A DNA stretch of 20,085 nt from Meridianimarinicoccus sp044221805 (GCA_044221805.1 JBGAOK010000062.1:1-20085); one strand, 5' to 3'. Positions 7,734 through 14,159 are shown, numbered from the stretch's first letter. The notes: generated from the letters alone by a model not told the origin. Numbers and translations are program-made.

Positions 7734-8852
7734 TCAGTACCTCGGGTTCATCCAGCGGTCGGCGAGTTTCATGAACAGCGTGATCGCCGCCACGATGCAG
7801 ACGAGATAGACCAGCGCCAGCATGGTGCCATAGCCGACGTTCGAGCGGTCGCGGTATTCGCGGTAGATGAACGAGGTCACGCTGTCGGTGGCGCCGCCGG
7901 GCCCGCCCGCGGTGACATTGATGATGATGTCGGCCAGCTTCAGCTTGAAGATGATGCGGATCAGGATCGCGGTGATCGAGACCGGCAGCATCAGCGGGAA
8001 GGTGACCTCCCAGAATGCCCGCCAGCCGGTGGCGCCGTCGACCCGGGCGGCCTCCTGCACCTCTTTCGGGATCGCCTGCAGCCCGGCCAGCAGCATGATC
8101 ATCAGGAACGGGATGAAGGTCCAGGCATCCATCGCCATGATCGTGGCGCGGGCGATTGCGGGCGTGCCGAAGAAGGACGGATCCTCCCAGCCCAGATAGC
8201 GCGCCATCCGGGCCATGGGACCGAAGCGCGCCTCCATCATCGACTTGCCGATCATCCAGCTGACCGCCACCGGCGACAGCATCAGCGGCATCAGGAAGGC
8301 GACGCGGAAGAATTTCCGCGCCCGGATCTCGCTGGCCAGGATCAGCGCCAGCCCGAAGGCGATGGCGTATTCCACAAGGATCGCCAGCACATACCAGACC
8401 ATGTTGCGCAGCGCGTTCCAGTAGAACGTGTCGGTCCACATCTGGCGGATATTGTCGAAGCCGTTGAACCTCTGCCCGTCGGGCGAGGACAGGTTCCAGT
8501 CCGACAGCGCGATGCCGACCGCGAAGATCATCGGGAAGACGACCATCGCGCCCACGAACAGCGCGGCCGGCAGCACGAACAGGCTGCGCTTGCCCTGTTC
8601 GCCATGCAGCACCACCTGCGCCACGCACAGGCAGACGGCAAAGACGACGAAGGCAAGAAGTGCCGGCTGCCAGGTGGTGAAGGGCAGGTCGATGCGGCCG
8701 GCATCGTCCAGCGCGACCGCGCCGGCCGTGACCAGGAAGGCCGCGAAGGATCCCCGGACGAGCCAGTGCCCGAGGCGACGGCGCCCCACCGGAATCTCGC
8801 CGCGGGTCACCACATGGAGAAGGTCGCCCCGGAAGGCCGCGTCATCGGACAT
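7734..8852 (-). CDS. Carbohydrate ABC transporter permease, MalF type, with extended N-terminus
   Basis: A 372-residue CUT1 permease. The EAA loop is at about 267-290 (EAARVDGATGWRAFWEVTFPLMLP) and the usual six-helix core follows residue 88. Two additional hydrophobic segments occur before the core (about 30-48 and 62-82), longer than the common 290-320-residue form and reminiscent of enterobacterial MalF. Start choice: an in-frame TAA lies three codons upstream of the ATG, so 8852 is the furthest possible start. There is no Shine-Dalgarno; instead a palindromic operator (8853-8866) abuts the ATG. Placing a -10 hexamer at TAACAT would put transcription start at the A of the ATG, so a leaderless message is possible. 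First gene of a permease-permease-esterase operon. Confidence 0.92.
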   Translation of the reverse strand: MSDDAAFRGDLLHVVTRGEIPVGRRRLGHWLVRGSFAAFLVTAGAVALDDAGRIDLPFTTWQPALLAFVVFAVCLCVAQVVLHGEQGKRSLFVLPAALFVGAMVVFPMIFAVGIALSDWNLSSPDGQRFNGFDNIRQMWTDTFYWNALRNMVWYVLAILVEYAIAFGLALILASEIRARKFFRVAFLMPLMLSPVAVSWMIGKSMMEARFGPMARMARYLGWEDPSFFGTPAIARATIMAMDAWTFIPFLMIMLLAGLQAIPKEVQEAARVDGATGWRAFWEVTFPLMLPVSITAILIRIIFKLKLADIIINVTAGGPGGATDSVTSFIYREYRDRSNVGYGTMLALVYLVCIVAAITLFMKLADRWMNPRY

Positions 8853-8866
8853 GCTGACATGTTAGC
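8853..8866. promoter_or_regulatory. Candidate operator abutting permease start codon
   Basis: GCTGACATGTTAGC, symmetric at 6 of 7 base pairs and one base different from the perfect palindrome at 11781-11794. It directly touches the ATG of the MalF-type permease, where the ribosome-binding site would normally be. On the minus strand it contains TAACAT, a possible -10 hexamer. Confidence 0.6.
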
Positions 8867-8868
8867 CA

Positions 8869-8883
8869 CGCAACTCCGGTGCG
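8869..8883. repeat. 15-bp exact repeat, copy 1 (upstream of permease operon)
   Basis: CGCAACTCCGGTGCG, identical to 18606-18620. It has CGCA/TGCG inverted ends. It sits just upstream of the permease operator; the other copy lies upstream of the second binding-protein gene. Read toward the transport gene, both copies are followed by TGGC. It could be a binding site for a regulator common to both uptake systems, or chance. Confidence 0.35.
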
Positions 8884-8926
8884 GGAAGCCGAAATCGCCG
8901 TCTGCGCCGTGACGAAGGTGGCCGGA

Positions 8927-9133
8927 TCAGACGGAGTCGGCCGCCTGGCGGGCTATGCCGGGAATGTCGTAGCGCGACAGGCCCAGATCGGCCAACTCGC
9001 GGTCGGTCAGGACCGACAGTTCGTCGACCACCTGCTGGAACGCGGCCCGGCGGGCACGCCAGTGGGAGAATGCGGCGCGGGCACGTTCGACGAGGGGCAG
9101 GTCGATTTCGCGGATGTCGTGGATGATGGCCAT
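8927..9133 (-). CDS. DUF1127 small arginine-rich protein
   Basis: A 68-residue protein with the DUF1127 (YjiS-like) C-terminal motif: LSVLTDRELADLGLSRYDIPGIARQAA (about 39-65), preceded by an amphipathic, arginine-rich helix (ARAAFSHWRARRAAF). The ATG at 9133 is preferred over an in-frame GTG at 9151 because AAAGGACGA lies at Shine-Dalgarno distance from it. In Rhodobacter sphaeroides DUF1127 proteins such as CcaF1 act with stress-induced sRNAs and bind RNA, so an RNA-related role is possible. It has its own promoter and is functionally unrelated to the sugar genes. It interrupts the binding-protein/permease order. No clear terminator was seen in the 60 bp before the permease gene, so read-through into the permease operon is conceivable. 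Confidence 0.85.
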   Translation of the reverse strand: MAIIHDIREIDLPLVERARAAFSHWRARRAAFQQVVDELSVLTDRELADLGLSRYDIPGIARQAADSV

Positions 9134-9201
9134 GACGGGTCGTCCTTTCACGGATCGGCTGCGGCGCCGGGAGGGAGGAAGCTGCGCCGCCTTCGATCGC
9201 T

Positions 9202-9229
9202 AACATAGACCTATGCTGCACCTGCACAA
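9202..9229 (-). promoter_or_regulatory. Candidate sigma-70-type promoter of the DUF1127 gene
   Basis: On the minus strand TTGTGC (9224-9229) and TATGTT (9202-9207) are separated by 16 bp, pointing at the DUF1127 gene with a leader of about 60 nt. An inverted repeat CATAG-AC-CTATG (9204-9215) overlaps the -10 and spacer. GCTAACAT (9199-9206) equals the left half of the 11781 palindrome but lacks the second half. Confidence 0.45.
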
Positions 9230-9383
9230 TAACCGGGTCGGCAAGCCCGCCATGACCGGAATGCAGGGCTTGTCCCCTCCGCGCAGACTGGCGCCTGCCG
9301 TCGGTTTGCGGTAGGTTTGCCGGCAGGTCAGATCATCCCGAAGGAAACGGATCTCGCGCGGACCGGCACGCCGATCGACAAGC

Positions 9384-9584
9384 ATGAGCCTTGAATCCAC
9401 GATCCTGGACGAGGCGCGGCAGTTAGGCATCAACCTCTCGCAGGCCGCTGAAAACGGTCTGGTCGCCGCGATCCGGGAAGAACGGGCGCGGCGCTGGAAG
9501 GCCGAGAATGCCGGCGCCATCGCCGACTACAACGCCTTCATCGACGCGACCGGGGTGCCGCTGGCCGACCTGCGGAAGTTCTGA
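9384..9584 (+). CDS. ccdA: CcdA-type antitoxin (N-terminus possibly begins upstream at a non-AUG codon)
   Basis: A 66-residue antitoxin from the first ATG. ARQLGINLSQAAENGL and RARRWKAENAGAIADYNAFIDATGVPLADLRKF match CcdA; the second part is the disordered toxin-wrapping tail, with the WKAEN also present in F-plasmid CcdA. The start is odd. In-frame codons just upstream encode PARRSTS, which continues the family's N-terminal ribbon-helix-helix strand, yet no ATG, GTG, TTG or CTG occurs between the in-frame stop at 9312-9314 and 9384. An AAGGA Shine-Dalgarno at 9341-9345 lies 5 nt before an ATC at 9351, and starting there would give 77 residues, normal for CcdA. The ATG at 9384 has no Shine-Dalgarno. 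So either ATC initiates or the antitoxin is N-terminally truncated. It is followed 5 bp later by the toxin. Confidence 0.82.
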   Translation: MSLESTILDEARQLGINLSQAAENGLVAAIREERARRWKAENAGAIADYNAFIDATGVPLADLRKF

Positions 9585-9589
9585 CCCGG

Positions 9590-9889
9590 GTGGCGGCGCC
9601 GTTCGACCTTTGCCGCGCGCCCGGCGGGGTGCTGGTCGTGGTGCTCCAGGCCGACCTTCTGGACGGGCTGCGCACCCGGGTGGTCGCGCCGCTGGTTCCC
9701 GCCGCCTCGGTCGGCCGGGTGCTGCCGGCGCTGAACCCGGTCGTGACCGTAGGCGAGACCGCCTATCTGGTGATGCCGCAACTGGCGGCGACGCTGACCC
9801 TGGCCGAGCTGGGCGAAACCATCGGCTCGCTGGCGATGATGCGGGACGCGATCATCCGCGCGCTCGACGCGCTGCTGTCGGGGGTCTGA
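9590..9889 (+). CDS. ccdB: CcdB-type toxin
   Basis: A 99-residue protein starting at GTG, 5 bp after the antitoxin stop, so coupled translation is likely. FDLCRAPGGVLVVVLQADLLDGLRTRVVAPLVPA near the N-terminus and LNPVVTVGETAYLVMPQLAATLTLAELGETIGSL in the middle align with CcdB. The C-terminus, DAIIRALDALLSGV, corresponds to the gyrase-contacting end of the F-plasmid toxin (FWGI). The Trp there, essential for gyrase poisoning in the F protein, is replaced by Ser, which I recall in other chromosomal homologues. Activity as a gyrase poison is therefore uncertain. The gene is intact in length and converges on the binding-protein gene across a hairpin at 9909-9932. Confidence 0.85.
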   Translation: MAAPFDLCRAPGGVLVVVLQADLLDGLRTRVVAPLVPAASVGRVLPALNPVVTVGETAYLVMPQLAATLTLAELGETIGSLAMMRDAIIRALDALLSGV

Positions 9890-9908
9890 GCCCGCCGCGA
9901 AAGGGGAA

Positions 9909-9932
9909 GGGCGCGCCCGGTCGGGCGCGCCC
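9909..9932. terminator. Bidirectional hairpin between ccdB and the convergent binding-protein gene
   Basis: GGGCGCGCCC, loop GGTC, GGGCGCGCCC: a perfect 10-bp GC stem in the 65-bp convergent gap. Flanking GAAG/CTTC-type bases extend the stem imperfectly (one extra G on the right). No T-tract is present, but position and strength suggest a two-way terminator. Confidence 0.7.
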
Positions 9933-9954
9933 CTTCGGCCCGAAGGCCTGCGCC

Positions 9955-11622
9955 TCAGGCGCCGATGCCGAGGGATTCCTTGTAAAGCTTGATCTGGCTC
10001 TCGCGGCCGATCTGGTCGGTGATCTTCTCCCATGCCGCGGCGATGGCATCGGCGGTCGCCTGCGCCGAGCCGTGTTGGCCGGCGAAGCCGCGGGCGAGTT
10101 CGTCCTCGGCCACCGAATAATACTGGAAGATGCCCGGAATGCGCGGTTCGATCGCGGCGTTGGGGTGGTTGTAGCTGTCCGCGTTCGAGCCGAGGTAATC
10201 CTCTACGAAGGCCAGGTCGTAGCCGGCCGCGACCCATTCGTCATACCGGAAATGCGAGGTCCGATAGGGCTGGAAGCCGGACGGATACGCCGCCATCCAC
10301 AGCGAGATGTCCCGCCCGCCCAGATGCGCCGCCGCCGACCATGCCGCCTTGCGCTTCATCTCGTCGCCCGAGACCCGGTTGGTGACGTAGATGCCCCAGC
10401 CGATATAGGCCATGTTCGGGGCGAAGTTGGGCGCCGCCGGCGTCTCCCACGCCGCCTTGCGCCAGTTGTAGACCTTGGTTGCGCCGGGGTTGATCGAGAA
10501 GCCGACCACATCGCCCACGACCGAGCTGTCCGAAGTGCGCGCGCTCGACCCGACGTCGCCCCACCAGGTCAGCATCGAGCCGGTACCGGCCAGGAACTGC
10601 TGGAAGGCGGTCGTCCCGGGATCGGCGTTGATCTGGTCGGACGGATAGGCGCCGGCCGCGATCAGATCCATCACGTCCTGGATCGCCTGCACCCAGGCCG
10701 GATTGTTGACCAGCGGCTTCATCGTGTCCGGCTCGAACAGCCAGGCCGGTTCGCCGGGGTACTTGGCATAGGACGCGGCGCGGTCCTCGAGGAAGTAGAA
10801 GCCGAAGCCGCCCCAGCCCTTCTGCGGGTCGAGGAAGCCGTAGGCATCAAGCCCGGTCAGCGGATCCTTCTGGCCCTTCACCTTGCGGGTGAACTCGTTC
10901 ACCTGTTCCCAGGTCGAGGGCGGCTCGGTCATGCCGGTCGCGCCGGTGATCGCATCGTCGCTGAAATAGTCGGTCCGATAGGCGAAGGTATGGCAATCGC
11001 CGTCGATGGTGACGCGATAGAGCTTTTCGCCCCAGGTCCCCACCGGGGGTTTCAGGTAGCCCACGTAATCATCCATGTCGATCATCTTGGCGACCCAGTC
11101 GGGCATCTCGTCCAGCAGGCCGCGGCCGGCGGTGTCGCCTTCGAACGGGGCACCCATCTCGATCACGTCGAAATCCACCGTGCCGGTGGCGATCGACTGT
11201 TGCAGGCGCGCGTTGTAGTCGGCCTGGGCCAGGTCGATCCAGTTGATCTTGGCGCCGGTGTATTGCTCCCAGGGTTTCAGGAAGCCGCGGAACAGCAGAT
11301 TGTGCAGGTTCTGATTGTTGAGTCCCATGAACGTCAGCTCGACGCCCGCAAATTCGCCCTCCTTGAATGCCGCTTTCGTGGCGCCAAGTGTCATTTCGCC
11401 CACCTTCTGCCAGTCCGCATCGGTCGGCGACCCCTTGCCGACCCCGGGGATCTTCAGGATCTCGGCGCGGAGCGCGGCGTCGCCCTGGGCATAGGCCGGC
11501 CGGCCGACCGCGCCGAACAGCCCGCCCGCCGCCACCGCCGCCGTGCTAGAGGCCAGTCCCTGAAGGACGAGGCGGCGGTTGGGCCGCGCGCTCAGCATCA
11601 GGTCATAAAGATCGGTTCTCAT
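9955..11622 (-). CDS. Carbohydrate ABC transporter substrate-binding protein, large, Tat-type signal
   Basis: A 555-residue periplasmic binding protein of the family 1 (sugar) type. The N-terminus has a twin-arginine signal: NRRLVLQG at residues 15-22, a hydrophobic stretch, and a likely cleavage after AYA at 45. The mature part carries the usual two-lobe segments, e.g. FLKPWEQYTGAKINWIDL, VDFDVIEMGAPFEGDT, PSTWEQVNEFTRKVK and FQQFLAGTGSMLTWWGDVGS. At 555 residues it is about 120 longer than common CUT1 binding proteins, matching a subgroup used for larger glycosides or oligosaccharides. The ATG at 11622 has AGGGAGG as Shine-Dalgarno; an upstream in-frame ATG lacks one. It is divergent from the ATPase, and ccdAB and the DUF1127 gene separate it from its presumed permeases. 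Ligand unknown. Confidence 0.92.
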   Translation of the reverse strand: MRTDLYDLMLSARPNRRLVLQGLASSTAAVAAGGLFGAVGRPAYAQGDAALRAEILKIPGVGKGSPTDADWQKVGEMTLGATKAAFKEGEFAGVELTFMGLNNQNLHNLLFRGFLKPWEQYTGAKINWIDLAQADYNARLQQSIATGTVDFDVIEMGAPFEGDTAGRGLLDEMPDWVAKMIDMDDYVGYLKPPVGTWGEKLYRVTIDGDCHTFAYRTDYFSDDAITGATGMTEPPSTWEQVNEFTRKVKGQKDPLTGLDAYGFLDPQKGWGGFGFYFLEDRAASYAKYPGEPAWLFEPDTMKPLVNNPAWVQAIQDVMDLIAAGAYPSDQINADPGTTAFQQFLAGTGSMLTWWGDVGSSARTSDSSVVGDVVGFSINPGATKVYNWRKAAWETPAAPNFAPNMAYIGWGIYVTNRVSGDEMKRKAAWSAAAHLGGRDISLWMAAYPSGFQPYRTSHFRYDEWVAAGYDLAFVEDYLGSNADSYNHPNAAIEPRIPGIFQYYSVAEDELARGFAGQHGSAQATADAIAAAWEKITDQIGRESQIKLYKESLGIGA

Positions 11623-11864
11623 CCGTGGTCCTCCCTGTGCCGCAGTCCCGCGGCTGAACATCCGGAGCCGGATTCTGTCTGTCCTCCGGGGACGGGCGCG
11701 GTGCGCGCTGCCGCCCTGGCTCCGCCCGGCGGCGCCGTCTGCGCGCGAAGGATCTCCGCGATCCCGACATGAGTCAAGCCGCTAACATGTTAGCATGTCT
11801 GGAGGTGACAGGGCGCCCGGCCTTGGCTAAGCCTGTTGCCGGGAAGCCCGGGGGAGAAGGCGGA
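11623..11864. promoter_or_regulatory. Divergent control region between binding protein and ATPase
   Basis: 242 bp with no convincing gene. It holds the palindrome at 11781-11794. On the minus strand, toward the binding protein, TTGACT at 11771-11776 is a good -35 but only weak -10 sequences follow. Toward the ATPase, TAACAT inside the palindrome could be a -10. An 11-codon ORF follows the palindrome directly (ATG 11795 to TAA 11830). No riboswitch-like fold was recognised by eye. Confidence 0.4.
11781..11794. promoter_or_regulatory. Candidate operator, perfect 14-bp palindrome
   Basis: GCTAACATGTTAGC, fully symmetric, directly followed by ATG as at the permease site (extended match GCTAACATGTTAGCATGTC here, GCTAACATGTCAGCATGTC on the minus strand at the permease). 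It is the best of three related copies in the window and lies between two divergent transport genes. Confidence 0.65.
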
Positions 11865-12938
11865 ATGGCCGAAGTCGCGATTCGCCAGGTGCGCAAGGCC
11901 TATGGCGCGCTTGCGGTGATCCACGGCGTCGACGTCGACATTGCCGATGGCGAATTCGTGGTGCTGGTCGGGCCGTCGGGATGCGGCAAGTCCACCCTGC
12001 TGCGGATGATCGCCGGGCTGGAAGGCATCTCGGGCGGCACGATCTCGATCGGCGGCCGGGTGGTGAACGGGCTGCCGCCGTCGGAACGCGACATCGCCAT
12101 GGTGTTCCAGAACTACGCGCTCTACCCCCACAAGACCGTCGCCGCCAACATGGCCTTCGCGCTCAGGATGCGCGGCATGGACCGGGCCGAGATCGACGCG
12201 CGGGTCGCCCGCGCCGCCGGGATCCTCGGGCTGACCCCCTATCTGCACCGCTATCCGCGGGCGCTGTCGGGTGGCCAGCGCCAGCGCGTCGCCATGGGCC
12301 GGGCCATCGTCCGCGACCCGCAGGTCTTCCTGTTCGACGAACCGCTGTCGAATCTCGACGCCAAGCTCCGGGTGCAGATGCGCACCGAGATCCGCGAGCT
12401 TCACCAGCGGTTGTCGACTACCACGGTCTATGTCACCCATGACCAGATCGAGGCGATGACGATGGCGGACAAGATCGTGGTGCTTCAGGATGGACGGGTG
12501 GAACAGATCGGCTCGCCGCTCGATCTTTATGACCGGCCGGTCAATGCCTTCGTGGCGGGCTTCATCGGCTCGCCCTCGATGAACCTGCTGCCTGGGCGGG
12601 TGCGCCGCGCGGACGCCGGCCCGGGGATCGACCTGGCCGGCACCAGCCTGGGCGCGCCGGCGGCCGCCGCCCTGGCCGAGGGGCGCGAGATCCTCGTCGG
12701 CATCCGGCCCGAGCACCTGACCCTGGCTGAGGCGGGCCTGCCGGCCGAAATCGCGGTGATCGAGCCCACCGGGTCCGAGACCCATGTGGTCGGCCGGCTG
12801 GGCGGCGGCAGCGGGCCCGAGATCGTCGCGGTGTTCCGCGACCGCCACCCGCTGCGCCCGGGCCAGCCGATCCGGCTGGCGCCCGACCCGGCCCGGCTTC
12901 ACCTTTTCGATGCGGCCAGTGGGGTGCGCCTTGCCTGA
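11865..12938 (+). CDS. Sugar ABC transporter ATP-binding protein (MalK/UgpC type)
   Basis: 357 residues. Walker A GPSGCGKST (36-44), Q-loop VFQNY (80-84), signature LSGGQRQRVAMGRA (134-147), Walker B VFLFDEP (154-160), D-loop SNLDAK and H-loop VTHD with His192. The C-terminal third is the OB-fold regulatory domain of the MalK group (GSPSMNLLPGRV ... VGIRPEHLTLAE ... GSETHVVGRL). The ATG at 11865 is chosen because GGGGGAGAAGG precedes it and because MAEVAIRQVRKAYG aligns with family N-termini. An in-frame ATG at 11769 would add 32 residues encoded across the operator and is rejected. It energises the two minus-strand permeases and leads an operon with SGNH hydrolase, FucU and PfkB genes; its end overlaps the SGNH gene by 8 bp with a TTG start. 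It may also serve the second binding protein, since CUT1 ATPases can be shared. Confidence 0.94.
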   Translation: MAEVAIRQVRKAYGALAVIHGVDVDIADGEFVVLVGPSGCGKSTLLRMIAGLEGISGGTISIGGRVVNGLPPSERDIAMVFQNYALYPHKTVAANMAFALRMRGMDRAEIDARVARAAGILGLTPYLHRYPRALSGGQRQRVAMGRAIVRDPQVFLFDEPLSNLDAKLRVQMRTEIRELHQRLSTTTVYVTHDQIEAMTMADKIVVLQDGRVEQIGSPLDLYDRPVNAFVAGFIGSPSMNLLPGRVRRADAGPGIDLAGTSLGAPAAAALAEGREILVGIRPEHLTLAEAGLPAEIAVIEPTGSETHVVGRLGGGSGPEIVAVFRDRHPLRPGQPIRLAPDPARLHLFDAASGVRLA

Positions 12939-13599
12939 CCTCAACCGGGCGCCGCGCCGCCTGTCGATCCTGTGCTTCGGCGACAGCAACACCCATGGCA
13001 CGCGGGCGATGCAGGGCCCGCAGGATCTGGGCCGGTTCCGGGCGCATGTGCGCTGGCCCGGCCAGATGGCCGGGATCCTGCAAGGTCGCGCCAAGGTGAT
13101 CGAGGCCGGCCAGCCCGGCCGGACCACCGTGCGCGACGACCCCATCGAGGGCGCCCACAAGAACGGCCTTGCGGTCCTGCCGGCGGTGCTGGAAAGCCAC
13201 CGGCCGCTGGACGTGGTCATCGTCATGCTGGGCACCAACGACCTGAAGGCGCGCTTTTCGATGACGCCCTGGGACATCGCCCGGGGGGTCGAGCGTCTGG
13301 TGCTGGCGATCTACGGCTCGAACGCCGGCCGCGATGGCAAGGCACCAGGGGTGTTCCTGATCTCGCCGGTGCCGATCCTCGAAACCGGCTGGCTGGGCGA
13401 GCAGTTCGAAGGCGGCGCCGCCAAGTCGCGCCGGCTGGCGCCGCTGATCGCCGAGGTCGCCGCCCGCCATGGCTGCGGCTTCCTCGACGCCGGCCGCCAT
13501 GCCGAGGTCGACCCGACCGACGGCATCCACCTGTCGGCCGAGACGCACGGGGTCCTGGCGGCAACATTGGCCGAAGCGCTTTTGCCGCTGTTCGACTGA
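12931..13599 (+). CDS. SGNH/GDSL-type esterase, cytoplasmic
   Basis: About 222 residues if the TTG at 12931 is used. SGNH blocks are present: Ser19 in CFGDSNTHG, Gly63 in AGQPGRTTV, Asn103 in LGTNDLK, and the Asp197-His200 pair in PTDGIHLS. No signal peptide, so it acts in the cytoplasm. The start is uncertain: GTG 12919 and ATG 12910 are also in frame, inside the ATPase coding end; GTGGGG favours TTG 12931. Family members are arylesterases, acetyl-esterases or lysophospholipases. Placed between the ATPase and the mutarotase genes, it most likely removes an ester group from an imported sugar. Together with the secreted esterase at 5958-6806 it makes two esterases in the same import system. 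Confidence 0.85.
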   Translation: MPDLNRAPRRLSILCFGDSNTHGTRAMQGPQDLGRFRAHVRWPGQMAGILQGRAKVIEAGQPGRTTVRDDPIEGAHKNGLAVLPAVLESHRPLDVVIVMLGTNDLKARFSMTPWDIARGVERLVLAIYGSNAGRDGKAPGVFLISPVPILETGWLGEQFEGGAAKSRRLAPLIAEVAARHGCGFLDAGRHAEVDPTDGIHLSAETHGVLAATLAEALLPLFD

Positions 13600-13636
13600 C
13601 CATGGCGGCCGGCTGTGGCCGACTGCCCCGGAACAG

Positions 13637-13672
13637 GACCCGCATCGGGTCAGAATGCCCCGGAGACCGGGG
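13637..13672 (+). other. Two tandem small hairpins in the SGNH-FucU gap
   Basis: GACCC-GCATC-GGGTC (13637-13651) and CCCCGG-AGA-CCGGGG (13658-13672) lie within the 96-bp gap. No T-tract follows. They may stabilise or process the polycistronic mRNA, or weaken read-through to fucU; neither can be told from sequence. Confidence 0.35.
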
Positions 13673-13695
13673 CGCCACAGGGGAGGATGGGGCGG

Positions 13696-14148
13696 ATGCT
13701 CAAGGGGATCGACAACCGGTTGAATGCCGAGGTGCTGGGGGCGCTGCGCGCCATGGGGCACGGCGACGTGGTGGTGCTGGCCGACACCAACTTTCCGGCC
13801 GACTCGATCGCCCGGCAGACCGTGCTGGGCCGGCTCCTGCGGATGGACAACCTGACCTCGGCCGAGGCCGCGCAGGCGGTGCTGTCGGTGTTCCCGCTCG
13901 ACACTTTCGTCGACGACTTCGCCGCGCGGATGGAGGTGGTGGGCGAACCCGCCACGATCCCCCCGGTGCAGGCCGAGGTGCAGGCCGAGATCGACGCCGC
14001 CGAGGGGCGCCCGCGCCCCATGGTGGGCGTGGAACGCTTCGCCTTCTACGACCGGGCACGGCAGGCCTATGCCGTGATCCAGACCGGCGAGCGCCGCTTC
14101 TACGGCTGCTTCCAGTTCCGCAAGGGCGTGATCCCGCCCGAAGCCTGA
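13696..14148 (+). CDS. RbsD/FucU family sugar mutarotase
   Basis: A 150-residue protein of the RbsD/FucU family, which interconverts the anomers (and pyranose/furanose forms) of L-fucose or ribose. MLKGIDNRLN ... LRAMGHGDVVVLADTNFPA places the conserved catalytic-site His at residue 22, as in E. coli FucU, and the C-terminal GVERFAFYDRARQAYAVIQTGERRFYGCFQFRKGV is family-typical. It resembles FucU more than RbsD (MGHGD then ADTNFPA; length 150 against about 140). The ATG at 13696 is preferred to 13687 because GGAGG at 13682-13686 is properly spaced only from the former. The neighbour downstream is a ribokinase-like kinase, as in rbsD-rbsK pairs. A mutarotase would also feed the anomer-specific sugar 1-dehydrogenase at 1412-2437. 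Substrate open between 6-deoxyhexose and pentose. Confidence 0.88.
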   Translation: MLKGIDNRLNAEVLGALRAMGHGDVVVLADTNFPADSIARQTVLGRLLRMDNLTSAEAAQAVLSVFPLDTFVDDFAARMEVVGEPATIPPVQAEVQAEIDAAEGRPRPMVGVERFAFYDRARQAYAVIQTGERRFYGCFQFRKGVIPPEA

Positions 14149-14159
14149 GGAGAATGCCC

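Noticed and set aside
9199..9212. Fourth copy of the importer operator at GCTAACATAGACCT
   Set aside because: Only the left half matches; the right half does not restore symmetry.
9508..11772. Very long plus-strand open frame (754 codons) opposite the binding-protein gene
   Set aside because: It spans ccdA/ccdB in another frame and then runs antisense to a clear binding protein; the product is low-complexity with no family resemblance. Such shadows are expected at high G/C third positions.
11795..11830. 11-codon ORF directly after the palindrome, a possible leader peptide
   Set aside because: Too short to support; no conservation or attenuator hairpin visible. Mentioned only in relation to the operator geometry.
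12972..14159. Long frame running into the PfkB gene as a 703-residue fusion
   Set aside because: The N-terminal 396 codons are out-of-frame translation of the SGNH and FucU genes; a good Shine-Dalgarno marks the real start at 14160.
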